Below, one piece after another: positions 1-8,530 of a stretch of 64,000 bases of DNA. This DNA comes from Glycomyces tritici (GTDB taxonomy: Bacteria > Actinomycetota > Actinomycetes > Mycobacteriales > Micromonosporaceae), in the NCBI RefSeq assembly GCF_030403505.1, contig NZ_JAUEMJ010000002.1:496001-560000 (forward strand), in the 5' to 3' direction. Numbering within the stretch: the stretch's first letter is position 1; every line of letters begins with the position of its first letter. The translations under genes and the position numbers were made by a program. Below the pieces are notes generated by a model that was given only the letters and a program-made list of their open reading frames with translations, did no database searches and was not told the DNA's origin.

Positions 1-599
1 ACCGCGGCGATCTCCTTCACGAACGGCACGCCCTGCTCGATCCACGCGAGGACCATGGCGCTGCCGAACTCGCAGCAGATGAGGGTGATCGGCACGTCGA
101 AGCGGCGTTCGTCGCCGAGCACCTGCTTGTCGAACGCGACCGCCTTCGGGGTCGGGATCGCCCTGGCCCGGAAGGCCTCACGCAGGTCGTCGTCGAGGTC
201 GACCAGGTCCTCGTCCTCGAACACGTTCCAGTCGGGCAGCGGGATCTCGCCGTCCACGACCGGCAGCTCGTCGTTGATGACCCCGCCGGGGCCGAGTGGC
301 GCCGAGTCGACGTAGACGATCCGCGCAATGCGGTCGGGCCGGGCGTCGGCGACCGCGTGCGCGACCGCACCGCCGCCGGAGTGGCCCACGAGCACGACCG
401 GGCCCTCGAGCGCGTCGACGGCGGCGACCACCGCGTCAATGTGGTCGCGCAGACCGATGCCGCTGCGGTCGGCGTCGCGGGACTCCATGCCGGGCAACGT
501 GATCGGGTGCGTGCGATGCCCGGCCTTCTCGAGCGCGGGCGTGATCTCGCTCCATGAGGACGCGTCGAGCCAGAAACCGGGAATGAGGATGATGTCCAT
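1..599 (-). CDS. Alpha/beta hydrolase, 3' end cut by window edge
   Basis: The visible 199 residues are the N-terminal part of an alpha/beta-fold hydrolase; the C-terminus runs off the left edge. The nucleophile elbow GHSGGG places the catalytic Ser at about residue 74, and IPGFWLDASSW near the N-terminus supplies the oxyanion-hole loop. The catalytic Asp/His lie outside the window. Substrate unknown; it resembles the small cytosolic esterases common in actinomycetes. The ATG has no Shine-Dalgarno; a TATGGT hexamer at 606-611 ends 6 nt before the start, suggesting a leaderless mRNA. The repeat array at 833-1152 lies upstream of it. Confidence 0.85.
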   Translation of the reverse strand, partial: MDIILIPGFWLDASSWSEITPALEKAGHRTHPITLPGMESRDADRSGIGLRDHIDAVVAAVDALEGPVVLVGHSGGGAVAHAVADARPDRIARIVYVDSAPLGPGGVINDELPVVDGEIPLPDWNVFEDEDLVDLDDDLREAFRARAIPTPKAVAFDKQVLGDERRFDVPITLICCEFGSAMVLAWIEQGVPFVKEIAA

Positions 600-674
600 C
601 GCCTGACCATAGCGGCCCCCACCGACAGTCTCAGGAGTCCGCGAAGCGGGGCGCAGCACGAGCCGCCGCGGCGG

Positions 675-709
675 GTGCGGCGTGCGGCGTGCGGCGTGCG
701 GCGTGCGGC
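675..709. repeat. Five tandem copies of the heptamer GTGCGGC
   Basis: Five exact head-to-tail copies of GTGCGGC (675-681, 682-688, 689-695, 696-702, 703-709) in the non-coding gap upstream of the alpha/beta hydrolase, about 120 bp from the larger 8-bp array. No gene overlaps it. Confidence 0.9.
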
Positions 710-832
710 TGAGGAGCCTGCGCTCAGGGCGGCAGGGTGCGGAGCGGGCCAGCGCGCACGGCTGTGTCTGACGTGAGGTTGGGCGCGAGGCCGTGTGCGG
801 CCGAGTGCGGTCGTGCGCTAGGTGAGCGTGGG

Positions 833-1152
833 TGCGTGGGTGCGTGGGTGCGTGGGTGCGTGGGTGCGTGGGTGCGTGGGTGCGTGGGTGCGTGGGTGCG
901 TGGGTGCGTGGGTGCGTGGGTGCGTGGGTGCGTGGGTGCGTGGGTGCGTGGGTGCGAGGGTGCGAGGGTGCGAGGGTGCGAGGGTGCGAGGGTGCGAGGG
1001 TGCGAGGGTGCGAGGGTGCGAGGGTGCGAGGGTGCGAGGGTGCGAGGGTGCGAGGACGCGAGGACGCGAGGACGCGAGGACGCGAGGACGCGAGGACGCG
1101 AGGACGCGAGGACGCGAGGACGCGAGGACGCGAGGACGCGAGGACGCGAGGA
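833..1152. repeat. Compound 8-bp tandem repeat array, 40 units in three blocks
   Basis: Forty contiguous 8-bp units: 15 copies of TGCGTGGG (833-952), 12 of TGCGAGGG (953-1048), one transitional TGCGAGGA (1049-1056) and 12 of CGCGAGGA (1057-1152). Each block differs from the next by one or two substitutions. Blocks 1 and 2 place GGG tracts every 8 bp with 5-nt loops, the pattern for tandem G-quadruplexes on the + strand. The array lies between the stop of the metallophosphoesterase and the start of the hydrolase, both on the - strand. Open frames crossing it only encode low-complexity periodic peptides and are not believed. Confidence 0.97.
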
Positions 1153-1215
1153 CGCTCCGGGAGTCTCGCTCGCGCTCGTCGTCGCTTGTGGGCGGGGCGT
1201 GCGCTCGATGCGCGG

Positions 1216-2592
1216 TCAGCTTGATGTGGACCGGAGGGTCATTACGGTGATGTCGGCGTCTGCGCCTACCCGGATCGGTGGGCCGTTCGTGCCTGCGCCG
1301 TTGGTGACGTATACCTGCGTGTCTCCGTGTTGCTCGAGGCCGGTGAGTTGGCCGCTGCGGATGAGGGAGGCGTAATGGACGGGCCACATCTGGCCGCCGT
1401 GGGTGTGGCCGGAGAGTTGGAGGTCCACACCGTAGTCGGCGATGCGGTCGACCGCGTTCGGCTGGTGGGCGAGGAGGATCACTGGGCGTGAGGGGTCGCG
1501 GTCGCCTAGGGCCGCTTCGAAGTCCGGGCCGGTCTCGTCGGTGAGATGGCGTTGCTCGACGATGAGGTCGTTGACGCCGGCGAGGTCGAAGCCGAGCAGT
1601 TCGACGCGGGTGTTCGGGAGTCCGTGTATGCCGAGTTCGGCGACGCGGTCGTACCACTCGTCGGCGCCCACGTAGTGCTCGGCGTTGCCGGCCACGAAGA
1701 AGGTGCCGTCGCGTGCTTGGAGTCCGGCGAGGGGGTCGGTGGCGTCGCGGACCTGGTCGGCCTCGTTGCTGGCGAGGTCGCCGACGAACGCGATGAGGTC
1801 GGCTTGGGCGCGGTTGATCTGGTCGACCACGCGTTCGCAGTAGCCGCGGCCGCGGATCGCGGAGAAGTGGGTGTCGCCGACGACGGCGATCCGGTAGCCG
1901 TCGAATCGGCGTGGGAGCCGGGCCAGGTTGACGGTGACCGGCTTGAGCGGTGGTGTCCGGTAGCCCTCGTACAGGCCGTGGCCGACGGTGGCGACGGCCA
2001 GCGCTGATGCGCTGAGCCCGATTGCCCGTGACATCACGCGTCGTCGTGACTGGCCGGTGGTGTGTGCGGTGTTGTCCGTGTCGGTGGTTGTGGATTCGCT
2101 GGTCGGTGGGGTGGTGTGTGACGTGGTACTGGTGTCGGCTGCGGGTGGTGTGGTCGTGGCGGGTGGCGGGGGTGCGGGTCGGGGCCAAAGGCGGAGTCTG
2201 ATGAGGATTGATCGGAGGTGGTGCCAGAAGCCGTCGGCGCGGTCGGCGGCGATTTCGGTTTCGGTCATGGTGCGGCGGGCTCGGCGGATGAGGATGAACC
2301 GCAGTGCTTCGCCGATGACGAGGAGGCCGAAGAGGTAGAGGAAGAGGCCGAACCAGATGAGGCCGGGGTAGCCGGCGGCGGCTTGGACGGCCAGTGGTGC
2401 GTCGGAGGGTGTGAGGAATCGGGCGAGGAGTCCGAAGAGTGCGAGGACGGCGAGGATGGCGGCTCCGGTTGGGCGCCATCGTGAGCCGGGTTGGGTGGTG
2501 TCGCGGCAGAGTCGCCACCAGAGGTAGTAGTGCAGTGCGGCGAATCCGACGGTGACGGCGAGGAGCCGGACGATGAACCAGGCGAGGGTCAT
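1216..2592 (-). CDS. Membrane-anchored calcineurin-like metallophosphoesterase
   Basis: 458 aa. The N-terminal third has about three membrane helices (residues 1-22, 45-62, 75-103), then a Pro/Thr-rich linker (138-180), another hydrophobic stretch after SRRRVMSR (about 191-208) and a C-terminal phosphoesterase domain: GDTH 239-242, GDLASN 271-276 and SGHTHGG 394-400 give the dimetal ligands of the YkuE/YaeI group. The usual GNH(D/E) motif reads GNAEH (302-306), so the His normally following Asn is Ala. Probably acts on phosphodiester or phospholipid headgroups at the membrane. The start overlaps the SDR stop by one base (TGATG), so the two are translationally coupled. Confidence 0.88.
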   Translation of the reverse strand: MTLAWFIVRLLAVTVGFAALHYYLWWRLCRDTTQPGSRWRPTGAAILAVLALFGLLARFLTPSDAPLAVQAAAGYPGLIWFGLFLYLFGLLVIGEALRFILIRRARRTMTETEIAADRADGFWHHLRSILIRLRLWPRPAPPPPATTTPPAADTSTTSHTTPPTSESTTTDTDNTAHTTGQSRRRVMSRAIGLSASALAVATVGHGLYEGYRTPPLKPVTVNLARLPRRFDGYRIAVVGDTHFSAIRGRGYCERVVDQINRAQADLIAFVGDLASNEADQVRDATDPLAGLQARDGTFFVAGNAEHYVGADEWYDRVAELGIHGLPNTRVELLGFDLAGVNDLIVEQRHLTDETGPDFEAALGDRDPSRPVILLAHQPNAVDRIADYGVDLQLSGHTHGGQMWPVHYASLIRSGQLTGLEQHGDTQVYVTNGAGTNGPPIRVGADADITVMTLRSTSS

Positions 2593-3338
2593 CAGCGGCC
2601 GACTACGGCGCCGCCGTTGGACTGGATGATCTGGGCTGTGACGTTGCCGGCTTCGGGTGCGGCGAGCCAGTGTGCGAGTGCGGCGATGTCGGCGGGGGTG
2701 CCGGGGTGCTTGGTGTGGGTGAGGTCGATGTTCCAGGTGCGGCGTTGGGGGCTGATGCCTTCGCCGAAGAATTCGGTGTCCTGGATGTATCCGGGGGCGA
2801 TGACGTTGGCGGTGATGCCTCTGGGGGCGAGTTCCGCGGAGAGGTCGATCGCGTAGGGGTGGAGGGCGGCTTTGGAGGCGGCGTAGCTGCCTGAGCCGCT
2901 GCCGCGGTAGGCGGCGATGGAGCTGAACAGGAGGATGCGGCCGTTGTCGGCGAGGTGGGGTTTGAGTCCTTCGACGAGGTGGACGGCGGTCATGACGTTG
3001 AGTCGCAGGTTCTCGGTCCAGAGCCGGGAGACGCCGGCGAGGCCTTCGGGGCGGGGTTCGGGTGCTTGGAGGGCGATGTTGCCGCCGGCGTTGGCGATGA
3101 TGACGTCGACGGTGGCGTCGCGGTCGGCGATGTGGCTTGCGACGTGTTCGGCGCCTTGGGTTTCGGTGAGGTCGGCGGCCACATAGGAGGTTTGGTCGCC
3201 GAGTGCGGCTGCGGCTTGGGCGAGGACGTTCTCGCGGCGTCCGATGAGAATGATGTGGTCGCCGTCGGCGGCCATGCGTTCGGCGATTGCGTAGCCGATG
3301 CCGGTGCCGCCGCCGCTGATCACCACTGTGCGTGCCAT
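2592..3338 (-). CDS. Short-chain dehydrogenase/reductase
   Basis: 248 aa classical SDR oxidoreductase. The nucleotide-binding motif GGGTGIG is at 9-15, NAG at 83-85, and the catalytic Ser (about 139-140), Tyr152 and Lys156 (YAASK) are all present; cofactor likely NAD(P)H, substrate unknown. Start chosen at the ATG preceded by a strong GGAGG site; upstream in-frame codons would read through the intergenic region. First gene of a two-gene operon with the metallophosphoesterase. Confidence 0.92.
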   Translation of the reverse strand: MARTVVISGGGTGIGYAIAERMAADGDHIILIGRRENVLAQAAAALGDQTSYVAADLTETQGAEHVASHIADRDATVDVIIANAGGNIALQAPEPRPEGLAGVSRLWTENLRLNVMTAVHLVEGLKPHLADNGRILLFSSIAAYRGSGSGSYAASKAALHPYAIDLSAELAPRGITANVIAPGYIQDTEFFGEGISPQRRTWNIDLTHTKHPGTPADIAALAHWLAAPEAGNVTAQIIQSNGGAVVGR

Positions 3339-3489
3339 GGGCCTGCCTCCTTCGGTTGGGGTCGCCGCAGCGATGCTAGCTCGCGCGGGCTGGTGCGTGC
3401 GGCAGTCGTCGTCGGGTTCGCGTGTCGGTGGCGGTTCGGGGAGGGCTTGCAGTGCCGGTGCTCGGCTGCTCCCCCAACGGGTCGGGCGG

Positions 3490-3523
3490 TCAACCGATCG
3501 GTTGATCGGGGGGATCAACCGGT
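3490..3523. promoter_or_regulatory. Palindromic operator upstream of ABC/two-component operon
   Basis: A perfect 16-bp palindrome TCAACCGATCGGTTGA (3490-3505) is followed after 9 bp by a further half-site TCAACCGGT (3515-3523). It lies in the gap between the divergent SDR and ABC exporter genes, about 75-110 bp before the exporter start. It is a candidate binding site for the response regulator encoded downstream (6522-7172) or for an unlinked repressor. Confidence 0.6.
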
Positions 3524-3597
3524 GGCTCAGTCGCGCGGTCGATGCCGGGGGGCGCCGTTCTTGCGAGTGTTGTCGTACACGAAGCAGGGAGGCCGCA

Positions 3598-4506
3598 ATG
3601 GCGATCATCGAAGTGCAGGACCTGGTCAAGGACTACGGCAGTTTCCGTGCCGTGGACGGGATCTCGTTCGAGGTGGGCGAGGGCGAGATCTTCGGCATCC
3701 TCGGGCCCAACGGCGCGGGGAAGACCACCACCGTCGAGTGCGTCGAGGGCCTGCGGTCCCGTGACGGCGGCAGCGTCAAGGTCATGGGGCTCGACCCCCA
3801 GCGCGACGGCGCCGAGCTCAAGCAGGTGCTCGGCATCCAGTTGCAGGAGAGCCGCCTGCCCGACCGCATCCGTGTGGGCGAGGCCCTGGACTTGTACGGC
3901 TCGTTCTACCGGCAGCGGGCGGACACCGACCAGTTGATGGAGAAGCTCGGTCTGGGCGGCAAGCGCAAGACGCCGTTCGGGAAGCTCTCCGGCGGGCAGC
4001 AGCAGCGCCTGTCGATCGCGCTCGCGCTCGTCGGCAGTCCGCGCGTGGCGGTGCTGGACGAGCTCACCACCGGGCTGGACCCGCAGGCGCGTCGCGACAC
4101 GTGGGACCTCATCGAGCAGGTGCGCGATTCCGGGGTGACGATCATCCTGGTCACGCACTTCATGGACGAGGCCGAGCGGCTGTGCGACCGGATCGCGGTC
4201 GTCGACTCGGGGAAGCTCGTCGCGCTCGACACCCCTGCGGGGCTCACCGCGCGGGTGAGTGAGGAGCAGCGGGTGCGGTTCCGGCCTTCCGCCGAGTTCC
4301 CGGACGCGCTCCTGCTCGACCTCCCGGAGGTCGCGCGGATCGAGCGCAGCGGCTCGCACGTGGTCGTCACGGGCGGCGAGAACCTGCTGCAGGCCGTCGC
4401 GTCCGTCTTGGCGCGCAACCACATCGTGGCCGCGGAGCTGCGCGTCGAGCAGGTCAGTCTCGATGACGCGTTCGTGGCACTCACCGGCAAGTCCCTCCAG
4501 AACTGA
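3598..4506 (+). CDS. ABC exporter ATP-binding protein, DrrA-like
   Basis: 302 aa cytosolic ATPase subunit. Walker A GPNGAGKTT at 36-44, Q-loop around Gln81-83, signature LSGGQQQ at 130-136, Walker B VAVLDE at 150-155 and the switch His187 are all intact. The C-terminal extension (about 225-302) is typical of ATPases in drug or lipid export (DrrA/YbhF type). Start at the ATG after an AGGGAGG site. The next gene is the ABC-2 permease 20 bp on; export substrate unknown, perhaps a membrane-active compound sensed by the downstream kinase. Confidence 0.93.
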   Translation: MAIIEVQDLVKDYGSFRAVDGISFEVGEGEIFGILGPNGAGKTTTVECVEGLRSRDGGSVKVMGLDPQRDGAELKQVLGIQLQESRLPDRIRVGEALDLYGSFYRQRADTDQLMEKLGLGGKRKTPFGKLSGGQQQRLSIALALVGSPRVAVLDELTTGLDPQARRDTWDLIEQVRDSGVTIILVTHFMDEAERLCDRIAVVDSGKLVALDTPAGLTARVSEEQRVRFRPSAEFPDALLLDLPEVARIERSGSHVVVTGGENLLQAVASVLARNHIVAAELRVEQVSLDDAFVALTGKSLQN

Positions 4507-4526
4507 ACCCCCGCAAGGAGCACCTG

Positions 4527-5261
4527 ATGTCCTCTCTCGGCAAACTCATCCAGATCGAAGCCCGCCTGTTCCTGCGCGACCCGATGACCTTCGTCGTCGG
4601 GCTCCTCCTCCCCACCGTCGTCCTGGTCGGGCTCGGCGCGGTGCCCGCGCTGCGCGAGCACTCCGAGGACATAGGCGGGCAGCGGTTCATCGACTACTTC
4701 GCGCCTTCGACGATCGTGATGGCCGTCGGCGTCATCGGCCTGACGAACCTCCCCGTGGTCCTGGCGACCTACCGCGAGCAAGGGGTGCTGCGGCGCATGC
4801 AGGCCACCCCGGTCGCCCCGGTGAAACTGCTGCTCGCGCAGCTGGTCGTCAACATCGCGGCGTCGCTCGTCTCGGCGCTGCTGGTCATCACGGCCGGCAG
4901 GGTCGTGTACGGGGTGCCGCTGCCCCAGCACCCGGCGGGCTTCCTGATCGCGTTCCTCCTCGGCATCACCGCGGTCTTCGCGCTCGGTATGCTCGTCGCG
5001 GCCGTGGCGCCGACCGCCAGGGCCGCGACCGGCCTGTCGACGATCCTGTTCATGTCGGCGATGTTCTTCGGCGGCGTGTACCTCCCCCGGTTCATGCTCC
5101 CGGACGCGGTCGCGAAGATCGGCGACTTCGTGCCCCCGGGCGTGCAGTCGCTGCTCGACGCCTGGACCGGTACGGCCCCCGCCGTGATCCCTCTGGTGGC
5201 CATGGCCGCCACCACGATCGCCGCCGGTGCGGTCGCCGCCCCAATCTTCAAGTGGGAGTAG
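4527..5261 (+). CDS. ABC-2 type permease
   Basis: 244 aa with six predicted membrane helices (about 20-38, 60-80, 103-125, 135-158, 165-183, 220-240), the ABC-2 exporter fold, pairing with the upstream ATPase as a half-transporter dimer. AAGGAG precedes the ATG. The gene ends 5 bp before the histidine kinase, so exporter and sensor are one transcription unit. Confidence 0.92.
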   Translation: MSSLGKLIQIEARLFLRDPMTFVVGLLLPTVVLVGLGAVPALREHSEDIGGQRFIDYFAPSTIVMAVGVIGLTNLPVVLATYREQGVLRRMQATPVAPVKLLLAQLVVNIAASLVSALLVITAGRVVYGVPLPQHPAGFLIAFLLGITAVFALGMLVAAVAPTARAATGLSTILFMSAMFFGGVYLPRFMLPDAVAKIGDFVPPGVQSLLDAWTGTAPAVIPLVAMAATTIAAGAVAAPIFKWE

Positions 5262-5266
5262 AGGCC

Positions 5267-6532
5267 ATGGAGCCGGTGGAGCGAACCCCTGAGGAGCTGT
5301 CCGAACGGCACTCCAGGATCGAAGGCGCGTACCACCGGCTCCTGGACTGGATGCCGTACGCCACCCTCGCGCTCAGCGCGACCCTGAGCGTCCTCATCGG
5401 ACGGCAGCCTCTGGGGTTCCAGCTCCAGACGCTCGGCCTCGCCGCCGCCGCGGCCGTCTGCGTGTACTTCGCGTACACCCGGATACCGTCCAAGACCGAG
5501 GCGTCCGGCTCGCGGATCGGGTTGCACCTGTTCGTGATGCTCGCCTTCGGCGCGGCGCTCATGGCCCGGGACATGCTGTTCTTCATCTTCGTGATCACCG
5601 GGTTCTTCCACGCCGGCTACCTCAAGTCGATGCCGATGCTCGTCGCCGGCATCGGCACGAGCTCGATCGTGGTGAACTCCAGCATCGTCAACTTCACCGA
5701 TCCCGAGCCTGAGGGCGTCGTCGTCTTCATGGTGGTCGTCATCGTCCAGACGCTCGCGATCAGCTCGGGGTTCCTGCTCAACGAGAAGCTGGTGCAACTG
5801 CGCACCCAGCGCGAAGAGGCGCTCCTCTCCCGCGAGGCGGCGCTCCAGGAGAACGCCGGGCTCCACATGCAACTGCTCACGCAGGCAAGGGAGGCGGGCA
5901 TCCTCGACGAGCGGCAGCGCATGGCCCGCGACATCCACGACACCGTGGCGCAGGGCCTGGCGGGGATCATCGCGCAGCTGCACGCCGCGGACGGCACGGA
6001 CGACGAGTCGCAGCGCCGACGGCACCTCGCCAGCGCCGCGGACCTGGCCCGCGAGAGCCTGGCCGAGGCGCGCCGCACGGTGCAGGCGATCGGGCCGCCG
6101 ACGCTGGACACCGCGCAGCTGCCCGAGGCGCTGGCGGAGGTCGCCGCGAAGTGGTCGCAGGCGCATGACGTGCCGGTGGAGCTGGTCCTGACCGGGGACG
6201 CGACGCCGATGCACCCGGAGGTCGAGGTGACGCTGCTGCGGGTGACGCAGGAGGCGCTCACCAATGCCGCCAAGCACAGCAAGGCCGGTCGTGTCGGCAT
6301 CACGCTTTCCTATATGGAGGATCAGTTGGCGTTGGACGTGCGCGATGACGGGGTCGGCTTCGAGCCGACGAAGACCAAGGCCGCCAAGGGGAACGGGTAC
6401 GGCATCGCGGCGATGCGGCAGCGCGTGGGGCGCCTGGCGGGCAGCTTCTCGGTCGAGTCGGAGCCGGGTTCGGGAACCGTGGTCTCGGCGATCGTGCCGG
6501 CCGTGCCGCAGGCGGTGGCCGATGCGGCCTGA
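5267..6532 (+). CDS. Sensor histidine kinase, NarL/DesK type (HisKA_3)
   Basis: 421 aa. An N-terminal sensor of five to six membrane helices (about 30-170) without a large extracytoplasmic loop suggests sensing within the bilayer. A coiled linker leads to the HisKA_3 box ERQRMARDIHDT with phospho-acceptor His224; the HATPase_c domain has the N-box TNAAKH and G-boxes DDGVGFEP and GYGIAAMRQR. It should phosphorylate the response regulator that overlaps its 3' end, forming a Lia/Des-like module controlling the ABC exporter. Confidence 0.92.
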   Translation: MEPVERTPEELSERHSRIEGAYHRLLDWMPYATLALSATLSVLIGRQPLGFQLQTLGLAAAAAVCVYFAYTRIPSKTEASGSRIGLHLFVMLAFGAALMARDMLFFIFVITGFFHAGYLKSMPMLVAGIGTSSIVVNSSIVNFTDPEPEGVVVFMVVVIVQTLAISSGFLLNEKLVQLRTQREEALLSREAALQENAGLHMQLLTQAREAGILDERQRMARDIHDTVAQGLAGIIAQLHAADGTDDESQRRRHLASAADLARESLAEARRTVQAIGPPTLDTAQLPEALAEVAAKWSQAHDVPVELVLTGDATPMHPEVEVTLLRVTQEALTNAAKHSKAGRVGITLSYMEDQLALDVRDDGVGFEPTKTKAAKGNGYGIAAMRQRVGRLAGSFSVESEPGSGTVVSAIVPAVPQAVADAA

Positions 6533-7172
6533 ACCGGTGCGCGTGCTCATCGTCGACGACCACCCGGTGGTGCGCGACGGCCTGCGCGGGATGTTCGAAC
6601 GGGCCGAGGACATCGAGGTGGTGGGCGAGGCCGCCGACGGCCGTGAAGCGGTCGACCGGGCGCTCGCCCTGCGCCCGGACGTGGTGCTCATGGACCTGCG
6701 GATGCCCGGCACCGACGGCGTGACCGCGATCCGGGAGCTGGCGGCGCGCGGCGCGACGTCGAAGGTGCTGGTGCTGACCACGTACGACACCGATTCCGAC
6801 GTGCTGCCGGCGATCGAGGCGGGCGCGAGCGGCTACCTGCTCAAGGACGCGTCGCCCGCGGAGCTGCAGCGCGCCATCAGGACCGCGCACGAGGGGGGCA
6901 CCGTGCTCGCGCCTTCGGTCGCGTCGCTCCTGATGGCCCAGGTGCGCAGGCCCGCGCCGAGCACCGGTCCGCTGAGCGAGCGGGAACTGGAGGTGCTGGC
7001 GTTGATCGCGAAGGGCCGCAACAACAGGGAGGCGGCGGCCGAGCTGTTCATCAGCGAGGCGACGGTGAAGACGCACCTGATGCACGTGTACGCGAAGCTG
7101 GAGGTCAACGACCGGGCCGCGGCCGTGGCGGCCGGGTACGAGCGCGGGCTGCTCCAGCCGAAGGGGCGGTAG
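6522..7172 (+). CDS. NarL/LuxR-family response regulator
   Basis: 216 aa: receiver domain (about 6-120) with acidic pocket VDD 11-13, phospho-acceptor Asp58 (VLMDLRMP) and conserved Thr/Lys (LTT and LLKD), then a LuxR-type HTH (about 150-210, LSERELEVLALIAKG). The ATG overlaps the kinase stop by 11 bases. It is the partner of the kinase and may bind the 3490-3523 palindrome; no other target is visible. Confidence 0.93.
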   Translation: MRPEPVRVLIVDDHPVVRDGLRGMFERAEDIEVVGEAADGREAVDRALALRPDVVLMDLRMPGTDGVTAIRELAARGATSKVLVLTTYDTDSDVLPAIEAGASGYLLKDASPAELQRAIRTAHEGGTVLAPSVASLLMAQVRRPAPSTGPLSERELEVLALIAKGRNNREAAAELFISEATVKTHLMHVYAKLEVNDRAAAVAAGYERGLLQPKGR

Positions 7173-7188
7173 CGGCGTCGGGCCGCGG

Positions 7189-7674
7189 TCAGGCCTCTTC
7201 GACCCAGTAGTTGTCGTGCTCGATGAAGAACGCGGCGCGCTCCTCCTCGGTCATCTCGCCGATGGTGGCGAGGCCTTCGAAGTAGGGTTCGCGCACGGCC
7301 CCGGGGGTGAACAGCAGGAGCATCGAGGCGGGTTCGTCGGTGTCGTTGCGGAAGCCGTGGAGGCCGCCCTGCGGCACGTACACGAAGTCGCCCTTGCTCA
7401 TCGGGGCCCACTCGTTGCCGTTGTAGATGGTGACGGTGCCGTCGAGGATGTAGAAGGACTCCGAGATGGTCTTGTGGTAGTGCGCGCCGGGGCCGCCCTT
7501 CTTGGGGCCCATGTTCCAGCGGTAGAGGCCGAACTCGCCGCCGGTCGCCGCGCCCTTCGCGAGGTAGTCGGCGTGGCCGTTGTCGAAGAGGATGTCCGCG
7601 GGGGTGTCATTGCGGCGGACGACCGCGGTGGCCTCGCCGGTGTCGCCGAAGTACTTCGGTTCGGGGTATGACAT
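7189..7674 (-). CDS. Cupin-domain protein
   Basis: 161 aa with a single cupin barrel. The first metal motif lies around GAHYHKTISESFYILDG and the second around PQGGLHGFRN, giving plausible His/Glu/His ligands. Such proteins include small dioxygenases and isomerases, so the reaction cannot be named. A GAGAGGGA ribosome site precedes the ATG. Convergent with the response regulator (16 bp apart) and divergent from the nitrilase. Confidence 0.85.
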   Translation of the reverse strand: MSYPEPKYFGDTGEATAVVRRNDTPADILFDNGHADYLAKGAATGGEFGLYRWNMGPKKGGPGAHYHKTISESFYILDGTVTIYNGNEWAPMSKGDFVYVPQGGLHGFRNDTDEPASMLLLFTPGAVREPYFEGLATIGEMTEEERAAFFIEHDNYWVEEA

Positions 7675-7770
7675 GCGAGGGTCCCTCTCTGGTCGCGGGC
7701 GCGTGACGGTCCCTGGAGCGTACTGCCGCGAGGCGGGCGCGCGGTGGGGAGGTCCGGTTACGCTCGGGGC

Positions 7771-8502
7771 ATGAGCGAGCGCCCCGAGCCCCTGTCCGTC
7801 GCCGCCGCGCAGCCCGAGCTGCGGGCGGGCGAACTCGCGCGCAACGCGCGTGCCCACGCCGAGGCGGTCCGCGCCGCCGGTGCCCGGCTCGTGGTGTTCC
7901 CCGAGCTGTCGCTGACCTCGTACGCGCTTGCCGCTCCCGCTGTGGCCCTTGCCGATCCGGCACTGGACGAGGTCGTGGCGGCGTGCGCCGAGACCGGCGC
8001 GGTGGCGCTGGCCGGGGCGCCGGTCAAGGAGGGCGACGCGGAATACATCGCGACCCTGCGCATCGACGGGAACGGCGTCGAAGTGGCCTACCGGAAGATG
8101 CATCCCGACGAGGAGGAGGGCCGCCGCTTCCGGGCCGCGACCGATCCGGCCGTCATGGAACTGGACGGTTGGCGGCTGGGCCTGGCGGTCTGCCGCGACA
8201 CGATGATGTTCGAGCACGCACCGGCCACCGCCGAGTTCGCGAAGCGCTCAGGGCGCGGCGGCATCGACGCGTACGTCGCCGGCTCGCTCTTCACCCCCAG
8301 AGGACTGGTCAAGCGCGACAAGCGGATGCCGCAGCTCGCCCGCGGCTACGGCATGTGGGTGGTGCAGGCGTGCTTCGCCGGGCCGGGCAGCGACTACCCG
8401 GAGGTCGCGGGCGCTTCGGCGGTCTGGGCGCCCGACGGCACGGTCGCGGCCCGCGCCGACGAGCGGCCGGGCCGGATCGTCAAGGCCGAGCTCAGGTTCT
8501 AA
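7771..8502 (+). CDS. Carbon-nitrogen hydrolase (nitrilase superfamily)
   Basis: 243 aa, usual length for the family. The Glu-Lys-Cys triad is complete: Glu45 (FPELS), Lys109 (YRKMH) and Cys141 (AVCRD). Probably an amidase on a small amide or carbamoyl compound in the cytosol. No Shine-Dalgarno; the -10-like TACGCT at 7759-7764 ends 6 nt before the ATG, so it is likely leaderless. It stands alone. Confidence 0.9.
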   Translation: MSERPEPLSVAAAQPELRAGELARNARAHAEAVRAAGARLVVFPELSLTSYALAAPAVALADPALDEVVAACAETGAVALAGAPVKEGDAEYIATLRIDGNGVEVAYRKMHPDEEEGRRFRAATDPAVMELDGWRLGLAVCRDTMMFEHAPATAEFAKRSGRGGIDAYVAGSLFTPRGLVKRDKRMPQLARGYGMWVVQACFAGPGSDYPEVAGASAVWAPDGTVAARADERPGRIVKAELRF

Positions 8503-8530
8503 GGGCCTGCGGCGAGGCGGCGTCCGAGTC

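Noticed and set aside
833..1152. CRISPR array
   Set aside because: Units are 8 bp and contiguous; there are no unique spacers and no cas genes.
737..1375. Open frames across the octamer array on both strands, including a long - strand frame to 2518
   Set aside because: The products are periodic low-complexity peptides forced by the 8-bp unit, without ribosome sites, and overlap the real metallophosphoesterase in the wrong frame.
4769..6790. Long antisense frame opposite the permease, kinase and response regulator
   Set aside because: Mirror of high-GC codon bias; the + strand genes have complete motifs and coupled starts.
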